DNA of 16,571 bases from Flavobacteriales bacterium UBA5692 (GTDB taxonomy: Bacteria > Bacteroidota > Bacteroidia > Flavobacteriales_D > Sanyastnellaceae). A program made the translations under genes and the position numbers. The notes beneath the pieces are model-generated. The model had not been told where the DNA came from and made no database searches. It saw only the letters and a list, made by a program, of their open reading frames with translations. The DNA lies in the NCBI GenBank assembly GCA_002420235.1, contig DIHQ01000039.1, forward strand, positions 1 to 16,571. Reading direction: 5' to 3'. Position 1 is the first letter of the stretch, and every line of letters starts with the position of its first letter. This document shows positions 7,152 through 15,095 of this stretch, in pieces.

Positions 7152-8336
7152 TTAGGAACTACATCGCTTGATGCACCTTTTTAGGGTGTCGATTGCTTCG
7201 TTCAAATCATTGTCATTGATATTGAGTGGAGGTGCTATTCGGAATGCAGATGGTGTACTCAGGAAGTAAAAGATCAAAACGCCATTTGCTAAAGCGCTTT
7301 GAACTACATTATTGACGGCTTCAGAATTCTCAAGTTCAACGGCAATATATAAGCCTTTGCGGCGTATCGAATGCACCTGATTGCAAGACTTCAAATTACT
7401 TTCGATCATCGCGCCTACATGTTCCACTCGGTCCCAATCGATTTCTTTCAATAGGCAACTTGCTACAGCCGACGCCGCGCAGGGTACCGGGTGACCGCCA
7501 AAAGTTGTGATGTGCCCCAAAGAAGGAGAGTGAGCAAACTGCTGAAGATAATTTTTGTTCGAAACAAGAGCTCCCATAGGCATGCCTCCTCCAAGTGCCT
7601 TTCCGAGGCATAAGTGATCAGGTACAATTCCAAAATGTTCAAATGCAAAAGGACATCCGGTCCGACCAAATCCACATTGAATTTCGTCAAGCACGAGGTG
7701 GGCACCAACTTGTGTGCATTTTTTCCGAATTGCTTGAAGCCAGGCGGCATCGGGTATGCGAATCCCGGCATCTCCTTGGATGGTTTCCACGATAACACCA
7801 GCCACTGAGGCATCAATCGCTCTAAGGCCGTGCATTTCATTCCATTCGATGAGATCAATATCACCAACCAAAGGGGCAAATGGTGCTTTCCGTTCTGCAT
7901 TGGAACTCACAGAAAGTGCACCAAAAGTATTGCCGTGGTAGCCACCTGTTACTGCAATGATCTTCCTTCGATTAGTGACACGCCGTACCAATTTCATAGC
8001 CGCATCTATGGCTTCAGCGCCTGAGTTGACGAAGTACACAGAATTGAGATTGTCTGGCATTAACTGAAGCAATTGACGCGCTGCCTCATCTTGGGCTCGT
8101 TGACGCATTTCTCCGTATACCATGACATGGAGATGTTTGTCCACCTGAGTGTGAATGGCTTTGACAATTTCTGGATGACCATGACCGAAAGAGCTGGCTC
8201 CAATTCCAGAAATAAAATCAATGATTTCTTTCCCGTTTTCTAGTGTAATACGCGAACCTTGGGCATGTGAGACGCGGAGACCAAGCGGGTGCAATGTCGT
8301 TTGAGCTAATCCATCACGCAAGAGGGTTTCGCTCAT
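7152..8336 (-). CDS. Class III PLP-dependent aminotransferase (Bacteroidota 'aspartate aminotransferase family')
   Basis: This 394-residue protein has the full class III aminotransferase core. NSGAEA (104-109) binds the cofactor phosphate, GGYHGNTFGALS (131-142) holds the stacking aromatic, D217 in LVLDEIQCGFGRTG pairs with the pyridine nitrogen, K246 in LGKALGGGMP forms the Schiff base, and TTFGGHP (277-283) is the second phosphate loop. GHITTFGGHP, with VYGEMRQ upstream (73-79), matches my memory of a Bacteroidota branch annotated only as ornithine/acetylornithine-like. Substrate is unassigned, and no arginine-pathway genes are nearby. The frame extends 14 codons upstream (to 8378), but the ATG at 8336 is chosen. 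It overlaps the GH92 stop as ATGA and starts MSETLLRDG, where the family homology begins. It is the last gene of the four-gene operon, with no terminator after it. Confidence 0.9.
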   Translation of the reverse strand: MSETLLRDGLAQTTLHPLGLRVSHAQGSRITLENGKEIIDFISGIGASSFGHGHPEIVKAIHTQVDKHLHVMVYGEMRQRAQDEAARQLLQLMPDNLNSVYFVNSGAEAIDAAMKLVRRVTNRRKIIAVTGGYHGNTFGALSVSSNAERKAPFAPLVGDIDLIEWNEMHGLRAIDASVAGVIVETIQGDAGIRIPDAAWLQAIRKKCTQVGAHLVLDEIQCGFGRTGCPFAFEHFGIVPDHLCLGKALGGGMPMGALVSNKNYLQQFAHSPSLGHITTFGGHPVPCAASAVASCLLKEIDWDRVEHVGAMIESNLKSCNQVHSIRRKGLYIAVELENSEAVNNVVQSALANGVLIFYFLSTPSAFRIAPPLNINDNDLNEAIDTLKRCIKRCSS

Positions 8337-11320
8337 TTCAGTTCTGTTTGGATGGATACTTCGTCTAAGAATACCCAACTTGGGTTGCCAGCTCCGAGAT
8401 GACCATCTGGAAGCAAACCATTGTTTTCGACGCTGAACCGCAGGTATCGCCCTGTCTGTTTACCTTTAATTTCAAACGTGTGACGAATGGGTGCTTCGTC
8501 GACCTGAGTACTCGCATAATTTGTTTCACCAAAAGGTGTCCATGTTTTGCCATCCGTACTGCACGAAATCGAGATTCTTTTTGGAAGATAAATCCACGGG
8601 CGTATATCACGCAATGCACCAATGCGGATGGCTGCAATTTGTGTTGGATTTTTGAGATCAATGGTACCGATGATGTCTTTCTCCCAGTAGCCTTGCCAGT
8701 CACCCGTCTGGTACTGATTTCCCCCTTCAATGCCATCAATTAAAGCTTGGTCACCTCCCGCAGCATACTGATTGCTGTAAGGCGTTTCCATTTCGAGTGT
8801 ATATGGATGACTAACCCTTTTCACTGAGTGCTGTACAACACTCGATGTTTTATTGTTTTGCATCGTTCGTGCTAAGATTACCATTGAGGAACTAAGTGTG
8901 AAAGGCTCTACATAGTTGACCCAATTTGGATCATTTGATTTTTTGTCATTTACTTCCATGAGCGCATATTGCACAGGGTAGGAATGCTGGCTATCTGTCG
9001 AAATTGAAATCATAGTTGATTTCTTAAAGGTCCTTGGCGCTTGAATAACTGGCACTGGTACAAAACCTTCATCTTCCCATCGCTCAATTGGCCATTGGTT
9101 TTCTACTTGTCCAAAATCACTTGGTTCATCTTGGCAGGAAAAAACCAGCGTCCCGCCTGCAAGTAATTTTGCTTTGGTCACTTGCGCTGACAAATCACTC
9201 GTTTGAATTTGGGCATTTTCAATGTATTTGCCACTTCCGTTTTTGACAATGGTCAGCGGCATTCCAGCGTTCTCCATTGGCATTGGGGTTACTCTTGCTT
9301 CATTAAACATTGGAGTGCCAAGAATGAGTTGATTGCTTCCAGGTGTAACGGGATACATGCCCAAAGCGCTCCAAACATACCATGCACTCATTTGACCGCA
9401 GTCTTCATTGCCGGATAAGCCGTTTGCACGTGGTGTATACAGTGTTTTACGAATACTATCAACCACTTCTGCGGTACGGTGAAATTGTCCTACAAAAGGA
9501 TACAAATACGCCATGTGGTGACTGGGTTCGTTCCCGTGCGCGTATTGGCCAATCAGTCCTGTGATATCGGCTTGATTTCGCCCGGTAGTTTCGCTGCTCG
9601 CTGTGAACATGTCCTCCAATTTTGATGCATAATTTAATGCGCCTCCTAAAAGATCGATGTGACCATTTACATCATGAGGAACGAAGAAATTATATTGCCA
9701 GCCGTTAGCTTCAGTATAGTTGAAGTTGACTTCTCGCGGGTCAAAGGCTTCGAGCCATGCCGCAGCTCTTTTAGGTTGGAAGAAACCGCTTTTCTTATTG
9801 AATAAATTACGGTAGTTCAGAGCGCGTAACCGAAACCGATTGGAAAGCTGGATGTCTTGGCTGTGCTTCTTGGCAAAAGATGCAATACAGGCATCGTCAA
9901 ATGCATATTCTAATGTTTTGGAGACAGATTCGTGCTCTTCGTCCAAGGGTATATAGCCCAGCTTAGTGTATGCAGGAAGCCCTAAGTGAGCGCTATCCGC
10001 AGCTTGAACCATGGCGTCAAGTGCCAGGCCCTTATCAAATCCTTCAATCCCCCAAGTATCCGCATCTGCAATGACGGGCACGCTATGGTAGCCAATCATG
10101 CATCCAGTGTAATTACTGGCCAATTCCCACACAGGCAATTGACCGCCTTCTTGGTACATTCGCAGCATAGTTCGAATGAAGTCTCGGGATCGTTGCGGTT
10201 CAATCCAATTAAGTAACGGATGCAAGGCACGGAAGGTGTCCCACAAGGAAAAGACAGTGTAGTGATTTCCATCGGATGCCGCGAGTTGATGAATGTCTAA
10301 ATCTGTACCGCGATATTGACCTGTAACATCGTTGGCGATGTTTGGGGCTGTAAAACAATGGTAAAGTGCGCTGTAAAAAGTCTCCACCTCATCTTTACTG
10401 CCTCCTTTAATAACGATCCGACTCAACTGCTCGTCCCATGCCATCTCGGCTGCACGTTGGTAAGCCTCGAAGGATTCCATAACAGCCTCATTCTGCAGGT
10501 TTGAAAGTGCACCTTCGATGCTTACAAAACTCAATGCTACCTCCGCATTAAGTTCTGAAAGCACACCAAAATCAGCGGCGAAGACAGGAACATAGTCCAA
10601 TTCTTGGATCGTTTCACCGGATTGACCAACCCCAACATTACGCACCTCTGTGAGCTGATCTCGCCATTGAAATGGTTGGTCAAAACGAGCTGCGAAATAA
10701 ACGTGTTGTTCCCGTGCCCAATTGTCCGAGATTCGATGCCCTACCAATAGGGAATCTCCCAATGGATAAATGCTATAATTGACTAAGTCATCTCGGTGTT
10801 GCATATCGATTATTAGGGTAAGTGTATCTGGTTCATCCATGCGATAGCGATGTACTCCAACACGTTCTGTTGCGGTTAGTTCAACATTGATTTTTTGGTC
10901 ATCTAAGTAGACTTGATAATAGCCGGCGTGAGCCTGTTCGTCCTCGTGGGAAAATCGACTGGCGTACCGGTCTGACCAAAGGGCTGCTTCATCATTAAAC
11001 TGGGTACAAGGGGCAAAAAGGATATCGCCATAGTCGGAGACTCCCGTGCCTTGAAGGTGGGTGTGACTAAACCCATAAATAACACTATCGCTGAAGTGGT
11101 AGCCACCGCAGCCGTCCCAGCCAGTTAGTCTCGAATCTGGACTTAATTGGACCATTCCAAAGGGTGCTGTTGCTCCTGGATAGGTGTGTCCGTGTCCGCC
11201 AGTTCCGATGAAAGGGTTCACATAGCGATGAAGAGGAATTGCTTGAGATATGCATCCTACAACAGCGGATAATAGCAAGGTAAAAAAGATAAAAGAGGCA
11301 ATTCGGACATAGGTTGTCAT
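8333..11320 (-). CDS. GH92 alpha-mannosidase lipoprotein with C-terminal F5/8-type domain
   Basis: This 995-residue protein opens with a lipoprotein signal ending LLSAVVGC (Cys23). The GH92 domain starts at RYVNPFIGTGGHGHTYPGA (32-50) and continues with GWDGCGGYHFSDSVIYGFSHTHLQGTG (67-93). The YTEANGWQY block (535-543) holds the putative general acid Glu537. HGNEPSHH (595-602) and GNEDCGQMSAWY (637-648) follow. The family consists of calcium-dependent, inverting exo-alpha-mannosidases. The Trp in GWDG and the HGNEPSHH motif suggest alpha-1,2 preference (inference). A chitobiase-C-terminal-like beta domain (about 758-832) and an F5/8 type C (discoidin-like) putative carbohydrate-binding domain (about 838-993) follow the catalytic part. 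The start overlaps the S41 stop, and its own stop overlaps the aminotransferase start, both as ATGA. No SusC/SusD genes accompany it. Confidence 0.93.
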   Translation of the reverse strand: MTTYVRIASFIFFTLLLSAVVGCISQAIPLHRYVNPFIGTGGHGHTYPGATAPFGMVQLSPDSRLTGWDGCGGYHFSDSVIYGFSHTHLQGTGVSDYGDILFAPCTQFNDEAALWSDRYASRFSHEDEQAHAGYYQVYLDDQKINVELTATERVGVHRYRMDEPDTLTLIIDMQHRDDLVNYSIYPLGDSLLVGHRISDNWAREQHVYFAARFDQPFQWRDQLTEVRNVGVGQSGETIQELDYVPVFAADFGVLSELNAEVALSFVSIEGALSNLQNEAVMESFEAYQRAAEMAWDEQLSRIVIKGGSKDEVETFYSALYHCFTAPNIANDVTGQYRGTDLDIHQLAASDGNHYTVFSLWDTFRALHPLLNWIEPQRSRDFIRTMLRMYQEGGQLPVWELASNYTGCMIGYHSVPVIADADTWGIEGFDKGLALDAMVQAADSAHLGLPAYTKLGYIPLDEEHESVSKTLEYAFDDACIASFAKKHSQDIQLSNRFRLRALNYRNLFNKKSGFFQPKRAAAWLEAFDPREVNFNYTEANGWQYNFFVPHDVNGHIDLLGGALNYASKLEDMFTASSETTGRNQADITGLIGQYAHGNEPSHHMAYLYPFVGQFHRTAEVVDSIRKTLYTPRANGLSGNEDCGQMSAWYVWSALGMYPVTPGSNQLILGTPMFNEARVTPMPMENAGMPLTIVKNGSGKYIENAQIQTSDLSAQVTKAKLLAGGTLVFSCQDEPSDFGQVENQWPIERWEDEGFVPVPVIQAPRTFKKSTMISISTDSQHSYPVQYALMEVNDKKSNDPNWVNYVEPFTLSSSMVILARTMQNNKTSSVVQHSVKRVSHPYTLEMETPYSNQYAAGGDQALIDGIEGGNQYQTGDWQGYWEKDIIGTIDLKNPTQIAAIRIGALRDIRPWIYLPKRISISCSTDGKTWTPFGETNYASTQVDEAPIRHTFEIKGKQTGRYLRFSVENNGLLPDGHLGAGNPSWVFLDEVSIQTELK

Positions 11321-12801
11321 GGTACAATTGATTTACTTTGGCTAACCCAATAAAGTGCTGCCTCCATTACGGAATCTGTGCCTCGTTTGATGTCTAATGC
11401 GGTGGGGGTTACCGGGTGATCGACAAGAAGCGGTCGGGCGTCCCAGCGCACTGGGGTCTGAGTAAAATAACGCGCCGAGGCAATATTAACGGCTAAACTT
11501 GTTTCCGGAAGGGCCAAACGAACTGGATTTCCGAATGTGCCACTCACACTTCCCATTGGGGGCTCGCCGAATGTCTCACCACGTCCAGAACGAACGAACC
11601 AAGAAGCCATAGAAACTGTTGCAGATGCTGACAGTCCATCAAGTATTAGCGCTGCAGTACCCGTGTATGCAAAGCGACGGTGAGGTCGTATGGTGTGGTC
11701 AAATGATACAAATGCAATGGAGTCATTCGCCATGCGATTCAATGTTGACTTCAATGCTTTAAGATTCATCAGATAACTGGTTTTTCTGACAAGACCAAAG
11801 CGTCCTGTTCCCCAGCGATTCCTCGCTTCTTCGCTAGCCTTAATCTGAACACCGGAAGGTAGAGCGACGGGAGAAGTTGTGAGGTACGGCAGCAATTCCG
11901 CCATAATGGCGATGTGACCACCTGAATTTCCGCGTAGATCGATGACAAGACCCGAAAATTCAACGTCTGACTTACTTGACTGCAGCGTGTAAATCCTCGT
12001 GAAACAAGCTTTGATTTCTTTGCGAAAGGTCCGAATATTCTCTGGGTGAAAATGCTTGATTTTTAAAACAATGGTAATCCTATTATCCTCTTGGATTTCT
12101 TTACAGGAAATAGGTGTGGCGTGACTTTTGATAGCGTTCCAGCCCTGCATTTCCTGATTCTTTAGGATGGGAAGGATTTCGGTTTGGCCTGAAGCATATT
12201 GAACCTTTACGGAGTCCGATATCCCAATTCCACTGGCGAAAGGAGCAATATCATTCCATAGCTTTTCGGACATACGCAGGCGGGCCAATTCGGCGTCTCC
12301 TTCCTGAGATACCAATGCCAGCGCACCTCCCAAGATGGAGCGCGCTGAAACGTCATTGATGAGTTTAATTTCCGACCCGATGAATTTTGTGTTACCAGCG
12401 GATGTTGTTACAATCAACCGATTGTTGACGGTTTGTATTTCGAGCGGCAGAGGTCCGTAAGTAGCTCCGAGTTGATTAGAAAAAGATTGCAGTGCAACAC
12501 CAGTATGGCTATCTTTCACAACACCGCATATTTTTGCAGCCATTTGTGCGGCACCGTATAAAGTTCCTCCACCTGCAAACGTTGATTTTGCGCTTTCAAT
12601 AGCAGCTTCAAATTCCACGGATGAACAGTGCACAAATGGTGAAGGATGTATGGCAATAATCCATTTTGCGAGTGAATCCAGGTCACGTTGAATCTGCGCG
12701 CCAGTGTACCTATCGGATATATTCTGAGCCCGTACATTTTCTCCATGCAAACAAACACAGCTAATTCCGGCCAATAAAAGCGCGCGTTGGATTAGCTTCA
12801 T
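11317..12801 (-). CDS. Exported S41-type peptidase with atypical active site
   Basis: This 494-residue protein has a signal peptide (about 1-26, ending VRAQ) and an S41 (C-terminal-processing/tricorn-like) protease domain. The visible landmarks are KDSHTG (96-101), the substrate-strand motif GLVIDLRGNSGG (284-295) and the nucleophile segment LDGLSASAT (387-395). By alignment with Prc/CtpA, where Ser and Lys are 25 residues apart, Ser393 is the likely nucleophile. The Lys position then falls on Ser418 in PPMGSVSG, so the Ser-Lys dyad is missing. His99 in DSHTG could act as base, as in the tricorn-like S41 branch. No PDZ domain is obvious between the two halves. The substrate is unknown; it probably acts in the periplasm. 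Its start overlaps the paaZ stop and its stop overlaps the GH92 start, both as ATGA. Confidence 0.85.
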   Translation of the reverse strand: MKLIQRALLLAGISCVCLHGENVRAQNISDRYTGAQIQRDLDSLAKWIIAIHPSPFVHCSSVEFEAAIESAKSTFAGGGTLYGAAQMAAKICGVVKDSHTGVALQSFSNQLGATYGPLPLEIQTVNNRLIVTTSAGNTKFIGSEIKLINDVSARSILGGALALVSQEGDAELARLRMSEKLWNDIAPFASGIGISDSVKVQYASGQTEILPILKNQEMQGWNAIKSHATPISCKEIQEDNRITIVLKIKHFHPENIRTFRKEIKACFTRIYTLQSSKSDVEFSGLVIDLRGNSGGHIAIMAELLPYLTTSPVALPSGVQIKASEEARNRWGTGRFGLVRKTSYLMNLKALKSTLNRMANDSIAFVSFDHTIRPHRRFAYTGTAALILDGLSASATVSMASWFVRSGRGETFGEPPMGSVSGTFGNPVRLALPETSLAVNIASARYFTQTPVRWDARPLLVDHPVTPTALDIKRGTDSVMEAALYWVSQSKSIVP

Positions 12802-14852
12802 CCTTCTTGATCCCGAAATTTCACCATGGTCAAGATTGTAGCTATTGCTACATTTTCTCCAGTTTGATCGTACATCTCTACCCGAAATTTGACGATGCCT
12901 TTTCGGATATCCGCTGAATCGCGCTTTTCTTGTTCCACTTTATCTTCAACAATTAGGTGAACTCCAATTGTTGTGCCAGGGTAAACGGGTTTTGTAAAGC
13001 GCGCTTGCTCCAATCCGTAATTTAACAACACTGGCCCTTTTTTGGGATCTACAAAAAGTCCAGCGGCTTTGCTTAACAGGTAATATCCATGAGCAACGCG
13101 ACCCTCGAATATTGTGCCATCTAGGCTTGTTTCATCGACGTGTGCGTAAAAATGGTCACCACTAATATTTGCGAAATTGACGATATCAGCTTCAGTTACT
13201 GTGTGCTTCGAAGTTGTCACGGTGTGACCAATAACTAGGTCCTCAAAATGTTGTTGAAACAAATGAGGTTTCGCTTCGATTTGGAGGCTCCCAGGTTGAT
13301 ATTTTTGAGCAATTGCAGTTAAGACAGTTGGTGAACCTTGCACAGCTGTCCTTTGCATATAGTGGTAAACGCCGCGGATGCCACCCATTTCTTCTCCGCC
13401 ACCCGCACGTCCGGGCCCACCATGCGTCAGCAATGGGAGAGGAGATCCGTGACCTGTCGATTCCTTAGCACAATCCCTATCTAGTAATAGGATTCGACCG
13501 TGCATGGTTGCTGCTCCTGCAACGAACTTCCTTGCCTCTGCTGCTTCGTGGCTGATGAAGGAGCAACACAAAGATCCTTTACCCATATTGGTGAGTTCAA
13601 TCGCTTCCTCGATTGTATTATACGGCATGAGCGTAGCCACAGGGCCAAATGCTTCGACATTATGGCAATGGCGAGCTTCGAGCGGTTTGTCGTTACGAAG
13701 AAGCTGAGGTCCGAGGAATGAGTCCTCTACAGCTTCTTCTCCAACCAACTCCAAAGAATGGGAGTAGATACTTTGCGCTTCTGTTTTGAGCAATTTAAGT
13801 TTCGCCAGCACTTCCTCCTTCTGTGTTTTATTTACCAGCGCTCCCATGCGAACGTTTTCATTCTTCGGGTCACCAATAATTGCCTGTGATAGCGCTTGAC
13901 CGAGTGCGTCTTGGACACTATCCATTTGACCAATTGGGACGAAGATGCGTCGAACCGCGGTACATTTTTGTCCCGACTTTACCGTCATTTCATTTCGCAC
14001 CTCTTTAATGAACAGCTTGAACTCTGGATCACCTGGTCTAACGTGATTACCTAAAATAATTGAATTCAGTGAATCCGCCTCCATATTGAATGGAACTGCA
14101 TGGGCGAGCAAGTTCGGATGAGATTTCAGTTTCAGCCCAGTAGAGGCGGAACCTGTGAAGGTGACCACATCACGTTCATCGACATGTTCAAGCATTGTAC
14201 GAGCAGGACCACAAATCAATTGAAGTGCACCCTCAGGAAGTATCCCTGAGTTGATGATCTCTTTCGCTACCACTAAAGTGAGAAAACTGGTCGCAGACGC
14301 AGGTTTGACCACAGCGGGCATTCCCGCAAGCCAATTGACAGCTACTTTTTCCAACATGCCCCATACTGGAAAGTTATAAGCATTTATGTGCACTGCAACC
14401 CCTTCTTTTGGAGTAAGGATATGCTGGGCACCAAATGTGCCCTTCTTGCTTAATGGAATGTACTCCCCATCCAATGCAAACGGCTGATCACCAAATTTCC
14501 GACGCAGACTGGCATAGCTGAATAGGTTGCCGATACCACCTTCAATGTCAATCCAAGCATCTGCGCGTGTCGCACCGGTCGCCCAACTCGCATCGTAAAA
14601 TTTTTCTTTACATTTTAAAAGGTACAATGCCAAACGTTTCAGCATCAGCCCCCGTTGTTGGAAAGTTAGGCTCCTGAGGTTTGAGTTACCGACTGATCTA
14701 CCATAATCCAAAATGGATGCAAAGTCGAGTGATTCGTTTCCAACGTGAGCAATTACCTGTCCATTTATTGCGTGAAAAAGAGGGGTGGTATTCGAAGGTG
14801 AGGGTGTATGCCATTTTCCGTTGATGAAATGGGCAATTGTGGATGTGGACAT
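12798..14852 (-). CDS. paaZ: PaaZ: bifunctional oxepin-CoA hydrolase / semialdehyde dehydrogenase
   Basis: This 684-residue cytoplasmic protein is a fusion of an aldehyde dehydrogenase (about 1-520) and a MaoC-type hydratase (about 530-680), the order and length of PaaZ. In the dehydrogenase half, Glu258 (FNMEADSLNS) and the nucleophile Cys297 (SGQKCTAVRR) are present, next to the cofactor-site block VTFTGSASTG (230-239). In the hydratase half, SGDHFYAHVD (564-573) supplies Asp566 and His571, the pair spaced as in E. coli PaaZ, followed by GRVAHGYYLLSKAAGLF. In phenylacetate catabolism PaaZ opens the oxepin-CoA ring hydrolytically and oxidises the resulting aldehyde. Both active sites look intact. 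No other paa genes are in the window. It is the first gene of a four-gene operon. No strong Shine-Dalgarno sequence precedes the ATG. Confidence 0.92.
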   Translation of the reverse strand: MSTSTIAHFINGKWHTPSPSNTTPLFHAINGQVIAHVGNESLDFASILDYGRSVGNSNLRSLTFQQRGLMLKRLALYLLKCKEKFYDASWATGATRADAWIDIEGGIGNLFSYASLRRKFGDQPFALDGEYIPLSKKGTFGAQHILTPKEGVAVHINAYNFPVWGMLEKVAVNWLAGMPAVVKPASATSFLTLVVAKEIINSGILPEGALQLICGPARTMLEHVDERDVVTFTGSASTGLKLKSHPNLLAHAVPFNMEADSLNSIILGNHVRPGDPEFKLFIKEVRNEMTVKSGQKCTAVRRIFVPIGQMDSVQDALGQALSQAIIGDPKNENVRMGALVNKTQKEEVLAKLKLLKTEAQSIYSHSLELVGEEAVEDSFLGPQLLRNDKPLEARHCHNVEAFGPVATLMPYNTIEEAIELTNMGKGSLCCSFISHEAAEARKFVAGAATMHGRILLLDRDCAKESTGHGSPLPLLTHGGPGRAGGGEEMGGIRGVYHYMQRTAVQGSPTVLTAIAQKYQPGSLQIEAKPHLFQQHFEDLVIGHTVTTSKHTVTEADIVNFANISGDHFYAHVDETSLDGTIFEGRVAHGYYLLSKAAGLFVDPKKGPVLLNYGLEQARFTKPVYPGTTIGVHLIVEDKVEQEKRDSADIRKGIVKFRVEMYDQTGENVAIATILTMVKFRDQEG

Positions 14853-15095
14853 AATTAATTGCTTTGGAAGCTAAATTACATCGGATATGTCGCTCGTATT
14901 TGTTTGATATTCGAAACGTAGAGTTTTGTGTTCCCGTCGAACACACCTATCTGTGATTCGTCGGCTAGATATCATGATACGTCTATGAAATTTTTATTAA
15001 CTTCGACGAAGAAAGTTTGGGAATAAGGATGAACTTCCATATCTTAGCCTGACCTGATTTCAATTCTTGACCAGAAACAACTAATATTCACTCAA
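14853..15095. other. Divergent regulatory region between paaZ and a T9SS cargo gene
   Basis: This 243-nt non-coding gap must hold the operon promoter (minus) and the promoter of the gene at 15096 (plus). The minus strand carries TACGTTTC at 14920-14913, one mismatch from TAnnTTTG, but the upstream box is poor. A perfect 10-bp palindrome, TATCATGATA, lies at 14970-14979. A short inverted repeat, CTTCG-A-CGAAG, lies at 15001-15011. The 11-mer TATTAACTTCG (14995-15005) also occurs upstream of the DUF2797 gene (2966-2976). Either inverted repeat could be an operator; no regulator gene is nearby. Confidence 0.45.
15016..15047 (+). promoter_or_regulatory. Candidate Bacteroidota-type promoter for the T9SS cargo gene
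   Basis: TTTG at 15016-15019 is followed after 20 nt by TATCTTAG at 15040-15047, one mismatch from the -7 consensus TAnnTTTG. The predicted start near 15053 leaves a leader of about 40 nt before the ATG at 15096. This is the best-spaced promoter candidate in the gap. Confidence 0.45.

Larger units (their letters stand above)
7152..14852 (-). other. Four-gene operon: paaZ, S41 peptidase, GH92 mannosidase, aminotransferase
   Basis: All three junctions are 4-nt ATGA stop/start overlaps, at 12798-12801, 11317-11320 and 8333-8336. This strongly implies one transcript with coupled translation. Transcription should start in the 14853-15095 gap. No internal terminator was seen, and none follows the last gene, whose stop is 2 nt from that of the convergent hydrolase gene. 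Confidence 0.85.

Noticed and set aside
7463..7900. Minus-strand open frame of 145 codons inside the aminotransferase gene
   Set aside because: It is a shadow in another frame of a gene with intact PLP motifs, and has no domain signature.
7152..8336. Naming the aminotransferase argD
   Set aside because: Motifs fit class III in general, but GHITTFGGHP and the lack of arginine genes nearby point to another branch, so no symbol was given.
8337..8378. Upstream extension of the aminotransferase by 14 codons
   Set aside because: The extra residues overlap the GH92 coding end, and the start at 8336 makes an ATGA overlap matching the operon's other junctions.
8365..8743. Open frames of 114 and 124 codons on both strands inside the GH92 C-terminal part
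   Set aside because: Both lie in other frames of the F5/8-type domain coding region and look compositionally like shadows.
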